Assembly (NCBI GenBank): GCA_019308705.1
Contig: JAFDHW010000075.1
Span: forward strand, 1-8,893
DNA length: 8,893 nt
Direction of reading: 5' to 3'
DNA from: Deltaproteobacteria bacterium
GTDB taxonomy: Bacteria > Desulfobacterota > Desulfobacteria > Desulfobacterales > Desulfatibacillaceae
Below the pieces are notes generated by a model. It was not told the DNA's origin. It was given only the letters and a program-made list of their open reading frames with translations, and did not search any database. The position numbers were made by a program, and so were the translations under genes. This document shows, in pieces, positions 1 to 6,312 of the stretch (its first letter is position 1; each line of letters starts with the position of its first letter).

Positions 1-1205
1 TGGGTCTTCCGGAACCACTTGGTGGCCGCGTTTGAGCCGAACAGGGGCGCGGCGCGGGTTATGAGGGCCCGGGGCGTGTACTTGCTGGCGTAGTGCAACG
101 GGGCCGCGGCCAAGTGCTTGAACATCCCGCACACGGTGTTGGCGTAGTTGGTCTCCATGTAGGCGAGCCGGGCCAAGTTCACGTTCTTGACCATCTCCGC
201 CAGAAGGCACTGGGCCCACTCGTGGTTGACGAGAAGCTGGCCGTCCACCTCGGTGGATTCGGCAAAGGCCAATGCCTCCTCGAACGCGCCCCGGGCCGCG
301 CCCGCGCCGAACGCGCACACCCCGGCCCGGGAGGTGGAAACCACGTAGTCGATGATCTGCATGGCGGTGTCCCGCGCGGACCGGGAAATCCCCTTGTGAT
401 GCCGGATGTCCACGGCCACCAGCTCGTCGGGCACGAAGACGTCGTCAAAGATCAGTTCCGAGGCCGGGCAGGCCTTCTGGCCCATCTTGCGTTCGATGCG
501 GCCGAAGGAAAACCCCGGGGTGCCGGTCTTCACCGCCAGCATGACGATGCTCTCCGACGGCCGGGAAAGGTCCTCGTAGGCGATGAGCATGTGCCAGGTG
601 GAAAGGTGCCCGTTGGAGATGAACACCTTGGTGCCGGAAACCCTGTAACCGCCGTCCGTCCGGGTGACCTTGCAGGTCATGTCCCCGCGGTCCATGAGGT
701 CCACTTCCTCGGCGTCCGTGCCCGCGCCGGGCTCGGTGACCGCCAGGGAGATGAGGCATGGCTTTCCCGTTTTCTCGCCCTCGGCCACCTCGCTGAAGAT
801 GCGGCGCATCAGGGGGGCGTTCCAGGTGGCGGACAGGGTGCCCACGCCCAGGTAGTGCACGCCGATCAGGTTGGCCATGGCCAGGCACTGGCTGGCCACC
901 TCCTCGATGAACAGGCACATGGTGAGGAAGTTGCAACCCCCCCCGCCGAAGAACTTGGGCAGCCACAGGGAATACAGCCCCCACTCGTTGGCCGTGTTCA
1001 CGAAATCCCAGTCCATGTGGTCCGGATCGGCGTGCATCCGCCGGTCTAAGGAAAGCGCCCGGGGCCGCACCACCTCCTGGTTGAACCGCCGGGCCAGGGC
1101 CACCACCTCCCGGGCCTCGTCCGCCAGCCCGGCGGGCAGAACGCGCGCCGCGTCCAGGCTGGATACCATGTCCTCGAAAACCGGGGGTTTCATGGGCTTC
1201 TCCAT
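1..1205 (-). CDS. acyl-CoA dehydrogenase, partial (C-terminus beyond left edge)
   Basis: FAD-dependent acyl-CoA dehydrogenase, expected to form a 2,3-enoyl-CoA in the cytoplasm and pass electrons to an electron-transfer flavoprotein. I translated 401 uninterrupted codons by hand. Visible landmarks are LPKFFGGGG (82-90), the flavin/substrate motif VTEPGAGTDA (156-165), GTKVFISNG (191-199) and the middle-domain end ELIFDDVFVP (250-259). The usual ERxxFG segment of the C-terminal helical domain is replaced by ESTEVDGQLL (316-325), so the normal FAD-contacting Arg is absent. The region that would carry the catalytic Glu lies outside the window. It is the last visible gene of the thiolase-ligase operon, 5 nt after the ligase stop. 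The start may be Met5 (position 1193), because GGAG sits 6 nt before it, whereas Met1 has only weak GCGAG upstream. Family is clear; chain-length or substrate specificity is not. Confidence 0.9.
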   Translation of the reverse strand, partial: MEKPMKPPVFEDMVSSLDAARVLPAGLADEAREVVALARRFNQEVVRPRALSLDRRMHADPDHMDWDFVNTANEWGLYSLWLPKFFGGGGCNFLTMCLFIEEVASQCLAMANLIGVHYLGVGTLSATWNAPLMRRIFSEVAEGEKTGKPCLISLAVTEPGAGTDAEEVDLMDRGDMTCKVTRTDGGYRVSGTKVFISNGHLSTWHMLIAYEDLSRPSESIVMLAVKTGTPGFSFGRIERKMGQKACPASELIFDDVFVPDELVAVDIRHHKGISRSARDTAMQIIDYVVSTSRAGVCAFGAGAARGAFEEALAFAESTEVDGQLLVNHEWAQCLLAEMVKNVNLARLAYMETNYANTVCGMFKHLAAAPLHYASKYTPRALITRAAPLFGSNAATKWFRKT

Positions 1206-1210
1206 GGATT

Positions 1211-2941
1211 TCACTCGCCCGCGTACCCGCCTTTGCGGGCGTCCCAGGTGTCCTCCGTCACGCCCTCTTTTTCCAGCCCGCCCTTGATGACGCGGTGGGT
1301 GTTGGTCTTGGGCAGAGAGTCCACCATGCGGACGTAGCGGGGTATGGCGTACTTGGCCAGCTTGCCGTCCAGCCAGGCCAGAAGGTCCGCCGGGGCGAGC
1401 TTCTTGCCCTCCACGGGCAGCACGGAGGCCATGATCTCGTCCTCGGCCAGTTCCGAGGGCACGGCGTACACCGCGGCCTCCTCCACGTCCGGGTGCTTCA
1501 TGATGACGTGCTCCACCTCGTAGGCGGACACGTTCTCGCCGCCTCGGCGCATGGACTCGGTATTTCTGCCCACGAAGTAGAGGAACCCCTCCTCGTCTTT
1601 TTTCACCAGGTCGCCGGTGTACATCCACCCGTCCCGGACCTTCTTGGACGTGGCCTCTTCGTTCTTGAAATAGGCCACGGGGCTCTTTTTTTCCTTCACC
1701 CGGAAGATGAGTTCGCCGGGCACGCCCGGGGGCACCTCGTTGCCCTGTTCGTCCACCACCTTCACGCCGCCCCGGCCGCCGGGCTTTCCCAGCGAACCCA
1801 CCGGGGCGGTGCCCAGGTTCATGATGCCCCGCCCGCCGGAGTCCACGGCCCCGTAGCCTTCGTAGATCTTCACGCCGAAGCGCTTTTCAAAGGGCTCCCA
1901 CATGTTGGCCGGGCAGGCCGCGGAAAGCACGACGCGCACCTTGTTGTCGCGGTCCGTGGGCTTTTCCGGCTGTTTCATGAGGATGGGGATCACCGAGCCC
2001 AGGGTGTTGAAGATGGTGGCCCCGTAGCGGTTCACCTCGTCCCAGAACCGGGAGGAGGAAAACCTGCGCGAAAGCGCCACGGACGCGCCCTGGCTCATGG
2101 CCAGGGTGACGGTCAGAAACATGGCGTTTCCGTGGCACAGGGCGAACGCCGTGTAATACACGTCGTCGGGCCTGACCAGGATGCCCCCCAACAGCGACAA
2201 CAGTTTCACCCGGGTGGTGTTGTAGGTGTATACCACGCCCTTGGGCGGGCCCGTGGTGCCGGAGGTGTACATGATGAGGCACAAATCGTCCGGGTCCCGG
2301 ACCGCGGCGGGCCGGTTTTTGGGCACGTCCGGCGCGTAGGCTGCGGACAGCCGGTGGGCGTCCTTGGGAACGTCGCCCTCGGAATCCATGTCGTCCACGA
2401 GGAGCGTGCCGATGTTCTTGGGAAGTTTGCCCAAAGCCTCCAGCCTGGGCAAAAGCTCCGCGTCCGCGGCCAGCAACGCGATCTCCGAGTGCTCCAGGAT
2501 GTAGGCCAGGCCGTCGCCCATGAGCTCCGCGTTGATGGGCACCACGTACATGGAAAGCTTCTGGGCCGCGAAAAACACGTCCAGGAACCGGGGCGAGTTG
2601 CGCATGTAGATGCCTATGCCCTTTTGCCGGCCCGCGCCCAGCCGGGCCAGCAGGTGCGCCACCCGGTTGGCGTTCTCGTCCATCTCCCGGTAGGTGAAGG
2701 TCTCGTCCTTGTAATAGAGGAAGGTCTTGTCCGGGATCCGCGCGGCCTGCTCCTCCAGGAGGTCCGACCAGGCCATGTCCCTGGTCATCTGACCTTGGCG
2801 CAGGAGTCCCACAAGGTTCGGGACCAGGGTGCCGCGCCGCGCTTCGGCCGTCATGAATCTGGCGCCGGATTTGAGGGCGTCCCTGGCCAGCCGGACTTTT
2901 TGCACGTTTCTTTTCGCCTTGGCGATGCGTTTTTCGAGCAT
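1211..2941 (-). CDS. AMP-forming acyl-CoA ligase, CaiC/FadD-like
   Basis: ANL-superfamily adenylating enzyme that should join a carboxylic acid to CoA with ATP, via an acyl-AMP. The 576 residues show, in order, the P-loop MYTSGTTGPPKG (224-235), the A5 motif YEGYGAVDSG (360-369), YTGD (441-444) with the following hinge region to about 477, and the C-terminal A10 region LPKTNTHRVIKG (543-554). In A10 the usual Gly-Lys is His-Arg and a lysine lies three residues later; as I recall, CaiC-like ligases show similar variants, so activity is still likely. Residues 1-50 are a basic extension ahead of the normal start of the fold. The start is supported by AGGGG 7 nt before ATG, 10 nt after the thiolase stop. 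The substrate cannot be read from sequence; a fatty, carnitine-like or aromatic acid are all possible. Confidence 0.93.
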   Translation of the reverse strand: MLEKRIAKAKRNVQKVRLARDALKSGARFMTAEARRGTLVPNLVGLLRQGQMTRDMAWSDLLEEQAARIPDKTFLYYKDETFTYREMDENANRVAHLLARLGAGRQKGIGIYMRNSPRFLDVFFAAQKLSMYVVPINAELMGDGLAYILEHSEIALLAADAELLPRLEALGKLPKNIGTLLVDDMDSEGDVPKDAHRLSAAYAPDVPKNRPAAVRDPDDLCLIMYTSGTTGPPKGVVYTYNTTRVKLLSLLGGILVRPDDVYYTAFALCHGNAMFLTVTLAMSQGASVALSRRFSSSRFWDEVNRYGATIFNTLGSVIPILMKQPEKPTDRDNKVRVVLSAACPANMWEPFEKRFGVKIYEGYGAVDSGGRGIMNLGTAPVGSLGKPGGRGGVKVVDEQGNEVPPGVPGELIFRVKEKKSPVAYFKNEEATSKKVRDGWMYTGDLVKKDEEGFLYFVGRNTESMRRGGENVSAYEVEHVIMKHPDVEEAAVYAVPSELAEDEIMASVLPVEGKKLAPADLLAWLDGKLAKYAIPRYVRMVDSLPKTNTHRVIKGGLEKEGVTEDTWDARKGGYAGE

Positions 2942-2951
2942 GGCAAAACCC

Positions 2952-4352
2952 CTACTTGGAAGACGGTTTTTCCAGGATGTGGATGCACATGGCCGCCTCT
3001 TCCGCGCCCAGCGCGCCGCCGCCGTTTTCCGCCATGGCCAGGACGGGGTTCTCCACCTGGCGTTTGCCCGCCTCTCCGCGGAGCTGGGTCACCAGTTCGT
3101 GGATCTGGGCCAAGCCCGAGGCCCCCACGGGATGCCCGCGGCTGATGAGCCCCCCCGAGGTGTTCAAGGGGATTTTGCCGCCCAGGTCCGTGGCGCCGGA
3201 AAGGGCCAGTATGCCGCCTTCGCCCTGGGGGCAGAAGCCCAGGTTCTCCGCCTGTCTCAGCTCGCCGTAGGCCGTGGCGTCGTGCACCTCCGCCAGGTCG
3301 ATGTCTTCGGGCCCCACGCCCGCGGCCTCGTAGGCGCGCTTGGAGAGCCGCTCTCCGATCTCCGGCTCGTCGAACCCGAAGGGCCGGTCCGCGCCGGAGC
3401 CCAGGATGGAAGCCCGGACTTTCGGCGCCCGGTTGAGGACCCCCAGCTTCTTGGCCGCGGCCCGGGAGACCAGGATGGCCGAGGCCGCTCCGTCGCCGAT
3501 GGGCGCGCACATGGACCGGGTGAGGGGAAAGGACACGATGCGGTCGGTCAAGGCCTGCTCCACGCTCACGGTGAACCGGTACTGGGCGTTTTCGTTCAGC
3601 GAACCGTTCTTGTGGTTCTTGGAGGCGATGGCCGCCAGCTGCTCCACGGTGGAGCCGAACCGCTTCATGTGCTGCCGGGCCGCGAACCCGTAGACATCCA
3701 TGAAGGGCGAGTGGTCGCCGGCGCCCAGCTTGGACAGCTTATAGACCGTGTCGTAGCCCAGAACCTCGCCCAGGCGGATGCCTACCACCGCCTGGTCCTT
3801 GATCTCCTTGAGCCGGTCGCGCAAGGTCTTTTTCTTCTTCTTGCCGGAAGACCGCTGCTCGGGATACTTCTTGCGGAACTCCTCCATGGCCTTGATGTCT
3901 TGCTCGTCCATCTTGAACCCGGTGAGGTTTTCCACGATCTCCAGCACGTTCTCGAAGTCGATGCCGCCCATGAACCCGACGAAGGTCTGCAGGCGGTTCG
4001 GACTGTAGAGCTTTTCCGCTCCCACGGCCATGGTGACGTCGTACAGGCCGGAGGCCACGCCCAGCCAGGCGTGGTGAAAGGCCGTGGAGGCCCCGGCGCA
4101 GGCGTTTTCCACGTTGGTGATGGGAATCTTTTCCACTCCCAGGGGCCGAAGGGCCACCTGGCCCCGGATGCAGGACTGCCCCGTGTCGCACCACCCGGAG
4201 TTGGAGAACCACAAGGCGTTTATGTCCTCCTTGGAAAGACCGCAGTCGGCCAGGCAGCCGGTGAAGGTTTCCTGGGCCAGGTCCTTGATGCTTTTTTCCA
4301 GGTACTTGGCGAAGCGGAGCGTGTGCACCCCTGCCACGAACACGTCTCTCAT
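2952..4352 (-). CDS. SCP-x/lipid-transfer-type thiolase (acyl-CoA acetyltransferase family)
   Basis: Thiolase-superfamily protein of 466 residues, probably cleaving a 3-ketoacyl-CoA with CoA or condensing two acyl-CoAs. The nucleophile is Cys85 in VENACAGAST (81-90). The SCP-x signature His357 lies in EVHDAT (355-360), and the base His407 in GLISRGHPVGASG (401-413). The CxG loop of classical thiolases is replaced by AENGGGALG (441-449), as expected for the SCP-x branch. The protein is longer than the usual 390 or so residues because of an insert at about 128-206, which contains KKKKK (171-175) followed by a charged helix. I start at position 4352, where AGGAGG precedes ATG by 7 nt, and not at an in-frame ATG 36 codons upstream that lies in the promoter region. 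Many SCP-x-type thiolases work with a DUF35 OB-fold partner; none is in view. First gene of the leftward operon. Confidence 0.92.
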   Translation of the reverse strand: MRDVFVAGVHTLRFAKYLEKSIKDLAQETFTGCLADCGLSKEDINALWFSNSGWCDTGQSCIRGQVALRPLGVEKIPITNVENACAGASTAFHHAWLGVASGLYDVTMAVGAEKLYSPNRLQTFVGFMGGIDFENVLEIVENLTGFKMDEQDIKAMEEFRKKYPEQRSSGKKKKKTLRDRLKEIKDQAVVGIRLGEVLGYDTVYKLSKLGAGDHSPFMDVYGFAARQHMKRFGSTVEQLAAIASKNHKNGSLNENAQYRFTVSVEQALTDRIVSFPLTRSMCAPIGDGAASAILVSRAAAKKLGVLNRAPKVRASILGSGADRPFGFDEPEIGERLSKRAYEAAGVGPEDIDLAEVHDATAYGELRQAENLGFCPQGEGGILALSGATDLGGKIPLNTSGGLISRGHPVGASGLAQIHELVTQLRGEAGKRQVENPVLAMAENGGGALGAEEAAMCIHILEKPSSK

Positions 4353-4359
4353 GGGATTT

Positions 4360-4365
4360 CCTCCT
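4360..4365 (-). promoter_or_regulatory. ribosome binding site of the thiolase gene
   Basis: A perfect AGGAGG on the minus strand with a 7-nt spacer (aaatccc) to ATG at 4352. It decides the thiolase start against the longer in-frame reading that would begin at 4460. Confidence 0.9.
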
Positions 4366-4371
4366 AGGGGA

Positions 4372-4398
4372 TTGACGATTGCCGGGCAATTGTTTAAA
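4372..4398 (+). promoter_or_regulatory. weak candidate promoter of the regulator gene
   Basis: TTGACG (4372-4377) and TTTAAA (4393-4398) are separated by 15 nt, shorter than ideal. If real, its -10 falls inside the 17-bp inverted repeat, so one bound regulator could repress both divergent promoters. No better plus-strand promoter is evident in this gap. Confidence 0.3.
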
Positions 4399-4404
4399 CC
4401 AATT
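4388..4404. promoter_or_regulatory. 17-bp inverted repeat, candidate operator for the adjacent GntR/FadR-like regulator
   Basis: AATTG and CAATT arms flank a 7-nt centre (TTTAAAC), and an 8-bp perfect palindrome GTTTAAAC (4392-4399) lies inside. The element covers part of the -10 and the predicted start point of the thiolase promoter, so a bound protein would block transcription. Length and position suit a FadR-subfamily dimer encoded 55 nt away on the opposite strand. The half-sites are not the E. coli FadR sequence. Binding is inferred only. Confidence 0.5.
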
Positions 4405-4430
4405 TGAAGGACCTTCTCACAGGCTGTCAA
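4402..4430 (-). promoter_or_regulatory. sigma70-type promoter of the thiolase-ligase-dehydrogenase operon
   Basis: The minus strand reads TTGACA (4430-4425), then a 17-nt spacer, then TCAAAT (4407-4402, four of six matches to TATAAT). Transcription would begin near 4395, about 40 nt before the thiolase ATG. The consensus -35 and ideal spacer make this the best promoter in the window. The start point is not proven. Confidence 0.6.
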
Positions 4431-4458
4431 GATAAAAATCTGCCACCCGGTTAGGATC

Positions 4459-5178
4459 ATGTCCGAAAACCAGCCCCATCAAAAAGCGCTCCGGTTCATT
4501 TTGCGCAGGATTTTCGAGCAGGGTCTGTCAGAGGGCGCGAAGCTGCCCACCGAGCGCGTGCTGTCCGCGGAAACCGGCGTGGACCGGACCTCGCTGCGCA
4601 TCGCCCTGAAGCAGCTCGAGTCCATGCAGGTTCTGGACATTCGGCATGGAGACGGGATATATATAAAAGATATATCGGAACACGCGGGTCTGGATCTGTT
4701 GCGCCTGCTCTTTTTGCAACAGGACGTGGCGGGCGGATGGCTGCCGGACACCTATCTCTTGGACGAGATCTGGGAGTTTTACGTGGCCTATTTTCCGGCT
4801 ATGCTGTCCGTGGCCCTGAAGCACATCACCCCGGAAGTGCTCAAGGAACTCCAGGCCATCCTGGACGAGGAGCTTTCCTGCATAGAGGACAGGGAACGGG
4901 TCGTCCGGCTTGAGCTGGCCTCCGAGGAACTGGTGGCCCGCACCACGGGAAACCTCTTGTTCATGCTCATTTCCAACTCGTCGGCGCCTCTCAGGAAACG
5001 GATGGTGGGGCTTTTTGTCCAGAGCATGACCGGCGACGAGCTGAAGAAGCACGTGGCCAACAAGAAGCGCATGGTAAAAAGGTTCACGGAGGAAGGCATG
5101 TCCGCGGACCAGGCCGCGCGGGCCTACGGAGAAATTCTGGCCTCCTACCGGGAAAAGGCTCTTCGTGCCGGAACATAG
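4459..5178 (+). CDS. GntR-family, FadR-like transcriptional regulator
   Basis: DNA-binding regulator of 239 residues. The N-terminal winged helix-turn-helix spans about 8-70: LPTERVLSAETGVDRTSLR (29-47) holds the helix-turn-helix, and RHGDGIYIKD (62-71) is the wing. The helical C-terminal domain (about 75-230) contains ELVARTTGNLLFMLISNSS (157-175), which resembles the acyl-CoA-binding domain of FadR around its aSGNpiy segment. I do not see a clear metal-binding Asp/His set of FCD proteins. It is divergent from the acyl-CoA operon, with 106 nt between the two start codons, so it probably represses that operon in response to an acyl-CoA and may regulate itself. The ribosome site is poor: AGGA lies only 2 nt before ATG. 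The wing is encoded by an AT-rich stretch with three ATA codons, unlike the rest of the gene. Confidence 0.88.
   Translation: MSENQPHQKALRFILRRIFEQGLSEGAKLPTERVLSAETGVDRTSLRIALKQLESMQVLDIRHGDGIYIKDISEHAGLDLLRLLFLQQDVAGGWLPDTYLLDEIWEFYVAYFPAMLSVALKHITPEVLKELQAILDEELSCIEDRERVVRLELASEELVARTTGNLLFMLISNSSAPLRKRMVGLFVQSMTGDELKKHVANKKRMVKRFTEEGMSADQAARAYGEILASYREKALRAGT
4656..4676. repeat. intragenic AT-rich inverted repeat in the regulator gene
   Basis: GATATAT and ATATATC arms (7 bp, perfect) flank a 7-nt centre. The 21-bp element contains only three G/C bases in a strongly GC-rich gene, and it encodes the wing of the DNA-binding domain using ATA for Ile67, Ile69 and Ile72. It may be a second regulator site, a translational slow point, or chance. 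Confidence 0.6.
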
Positions 5179-5181
5179 GCC

Positions 5182-5196
5182 ATGCGGCAACCGCAT
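5182..5196 (+). other. small hairpin between regulator and TRAP receptor genes
   Basis: ATGCGG, a 3-nt loop CAA, and CCGCAT form a perfect 6-bp stem 3 nt after the regulator stop. No T-run follows, so it is not a standard terminator. It may stabilise or partly end the regulator transcript. Further on, TTGATG (5207-5212) and TAAAAC (5229-5234), 16 nt apart, could be a weak promoter for the next gene. Confidence 0.35.
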
Positions 5197-5245
5197 CCCC
5201 CGGTGTTTGATGCTTTGAGACAGGATCATAAAACCCCTTCCCCAC

Positions 5246-5251
5246 AAGGAG
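5246..5251 (+). promoter_or_regulatory. ribosome binding site of the TRAP receptor gene
   Basis: AAGGAG lies 5 nt before ATG at 5257. It fixes the start there instead of at the in-frame ATG at 5182, which has no such site and would put 25 extra residues before the signal peptide. Confidence 0.85.
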
Positions 5252-5256
5252 ACCTC

Positions 5257-6276
5257 ATGCAGGCAACCCGCTTTTATCGCGCTCTGCTTTGCGCCTTGGC
5301 CCTTGTCCTGGCCGCGGCCACGACCGCGTCCGCGGAAAACTACCGCTGGAAAATCGCCACCCTGGCCCCGGACGGGGTGGGTTGGGCCCGGCAGGTCAAG
5401 CTCATCCTCTTTCCCTGGCTGACCGAGATCACCCATGGCGAGATGAATCCCAAGGTGTACTGGGGCGGCGTCATGGGCGACGACGAGGACTACGTGAAGA
5501 AGATGCGCATCGGCCAGTTGGACGGCGCGGGTTTTTCCGGCCAGGGCGTCAACCTGGCCGTGCCGGAGATGAGCGTTTTGGAACTGCCTTTCATCTTCCG
5601 CGACTACGACGAAGTGGACTACGTGAAAAGCAAGATGCGCGGCGCGTTCGACAAGCTCGCCAGGGAGAACGGTTATATGCTCCTGGCCTGGATCGACCAG
5701 GATTTTGACCAGATGTATTCCGTGAACTGGCCCTTGAGCAAACCCGAGCACTTCGTCAAGTCGCGGTTCCTGACCTGGTATGGCCCCCTGGAGGAGGCGC
5801 TTCTGCGCAGCCTGGGCGCCCGTCCCATCCCGGTGAACGTGCCCGAGATCACCGCCTCCATCCGCCAAGGCGTGGTAGACTCCAGCATCTCCCCGGCGAT
5901 CTGGATGGTGGGGGCCCAGCTGTATTCCAAGGTGCGCTACGTGAACCCTGTGCGCATACGCTACTCCCCGGCGGTCATCCTTGTCACCATCAAGGCGTGG
6001 GAATCCCTTCCCCAGCGTCACCGGCAAGGCATCCTGGAGACCCGTGACGAGACAGAGGTCGAGTTCTGCGTGAAGGTGCGGGAGGAAAACGAGAAGTGTC
6101 TGAACGCCATGATCGCCTACGGGGTCCAAAAGGTGGAGATGACCCCCGATGAGGTGGCCTGGATGAAGGAGGCCACCAGGCCCCTGTGGGAACAAATGGC
6201 CGGCGAGCTTTATCCCGGGGAAACCCTGGAAAAGCTCAAAGCGCATCTGGCGGAGTACCGGTCCAAGAACCACTAG
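5257..6276 (+). CDS. TRAP-type transporter periplasmic solute receptor, DctP family
   Basis: Secreted solute-binding protein of 339 residues. Residues 1-26 are a Sec signal peptide: Arg5/Arg8, a hydrophobic Leu/Ala core, and TASA before the likely cut at 26/27. The mature start ENYRWKIATLAP (27-38) is typical of DctP. HFVKSRFLTWYGPLEEALL (165-183) matches the family's LKGLKIRVP...EAL region, which makes Arg170 the candidate carboxylate-binding arginine. VPEITASIRQGVVDSSISP (195-213) matches the conserved LYTALQQGVVDGQENP-type segment. Such receptors normally deliver carboxylates to DctQ/DctM membrane subunits, but neither gene is in the window, so it is orphan here. It lies 78 nt after the FadR-like gene on the same strand, which hints at a ligand related to the acyl-CoA operon's substrate. 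Family assignment is firm; ligand unknown. Confidence 0.9.
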   Translation: MQATRFYRALLCALALVLAAATTASAENYRWKIATLAPDGVGWARQVKLILFPWLTEITHGEMNPKVYWGGVMGDDEDYVKKMRIGQLDGAGFSGQGVNLAVPEMSVLELPFIFRDYDEVDYVKSKMRGAFDKLARENGYMLLAWIDQDFDQMYSVNWPLSKPEHFVKSRFLTWYGPLEEALLRSLGARPIPVNVPEITASIRQGVVDSSISPAIWMVGAQLYSKVRYVNPVRIRYSPAVILVTIKAWESLPQRHRQGILETRDETEVEFCVKVREENEKCLNAMIAYGVQKVEMTPDEVAWMKEATRPLWEQMAGELYPGETLEKLKAHLAEYRSKNH

Positions 6277-6280
6277 GAGA

Positions 6281-6294
6281 GGGCGCATCCGCCC
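6281..6294 (+). other. small intercistronic hairpin
   Basis: GGGCG, loop CATC, and CGCCC form a 5-bp GC stem in the 36-nt gap between the receptor and nitroreductase genes, 4 nt after the receptor stop. There is no T-run, and the nitroreductase ribosome site follows at once, so it more likely affects mRNA processing or differential expression than termination. Chance is possible at this GC content. Confidence 0.3.
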
Positions 6295-6301
6295 CAAGAA
6301 G

Positions 6302-6307
6302 AAGGAG
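6302..6307 (+). promoter_or_regulatory. ribosome binding site of the nitroreductase gene
   Basis: AAGGAG lies 5 nt before ATG at 6313. It supports the long reading that includes the Lys/Ala/Pro tail over a start at Met41, which has no well-spaced site. Confidence 0.85.
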
Positions 6308-6312
6308 CGATC

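Noticed and set aside
1295..3145. 616-codon plus-strand open frame opposite the ligase and thiolase genes
   Set aside because: Low-complexity His/Gly/Val/Arg-rich product with no domain, exactly antisense to clear enzyme genes; long shadow frames are expected at this GC content.
2829..4367. 512-codon plus-strand open frame opposite the thiolase gene
   Set aside because: Antisense to a thiolase with intact catalytic motifs and shows no recognisable fold.
4353..4460. Thiolase start 36 codons further upstream
   Set aside because: It would run through the promoter and ribosome site; AGGAGG and the family N-terminus fit 4352.
5182..5256. TRAP receptor start at the first in-frame ATG
   Set aside because: It would bury the signal peptide behind 25 residues and lacks a ribosome site; AAGGAG serves the ATG at 5257.
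4528..6297. 589-codon minus-strand open frame opposite the regulator and TRAP receptor genes
   Set aside because: His/Gly/Leu-rich shadow product; both plus-strand genes have family motifs and ribosome sites.
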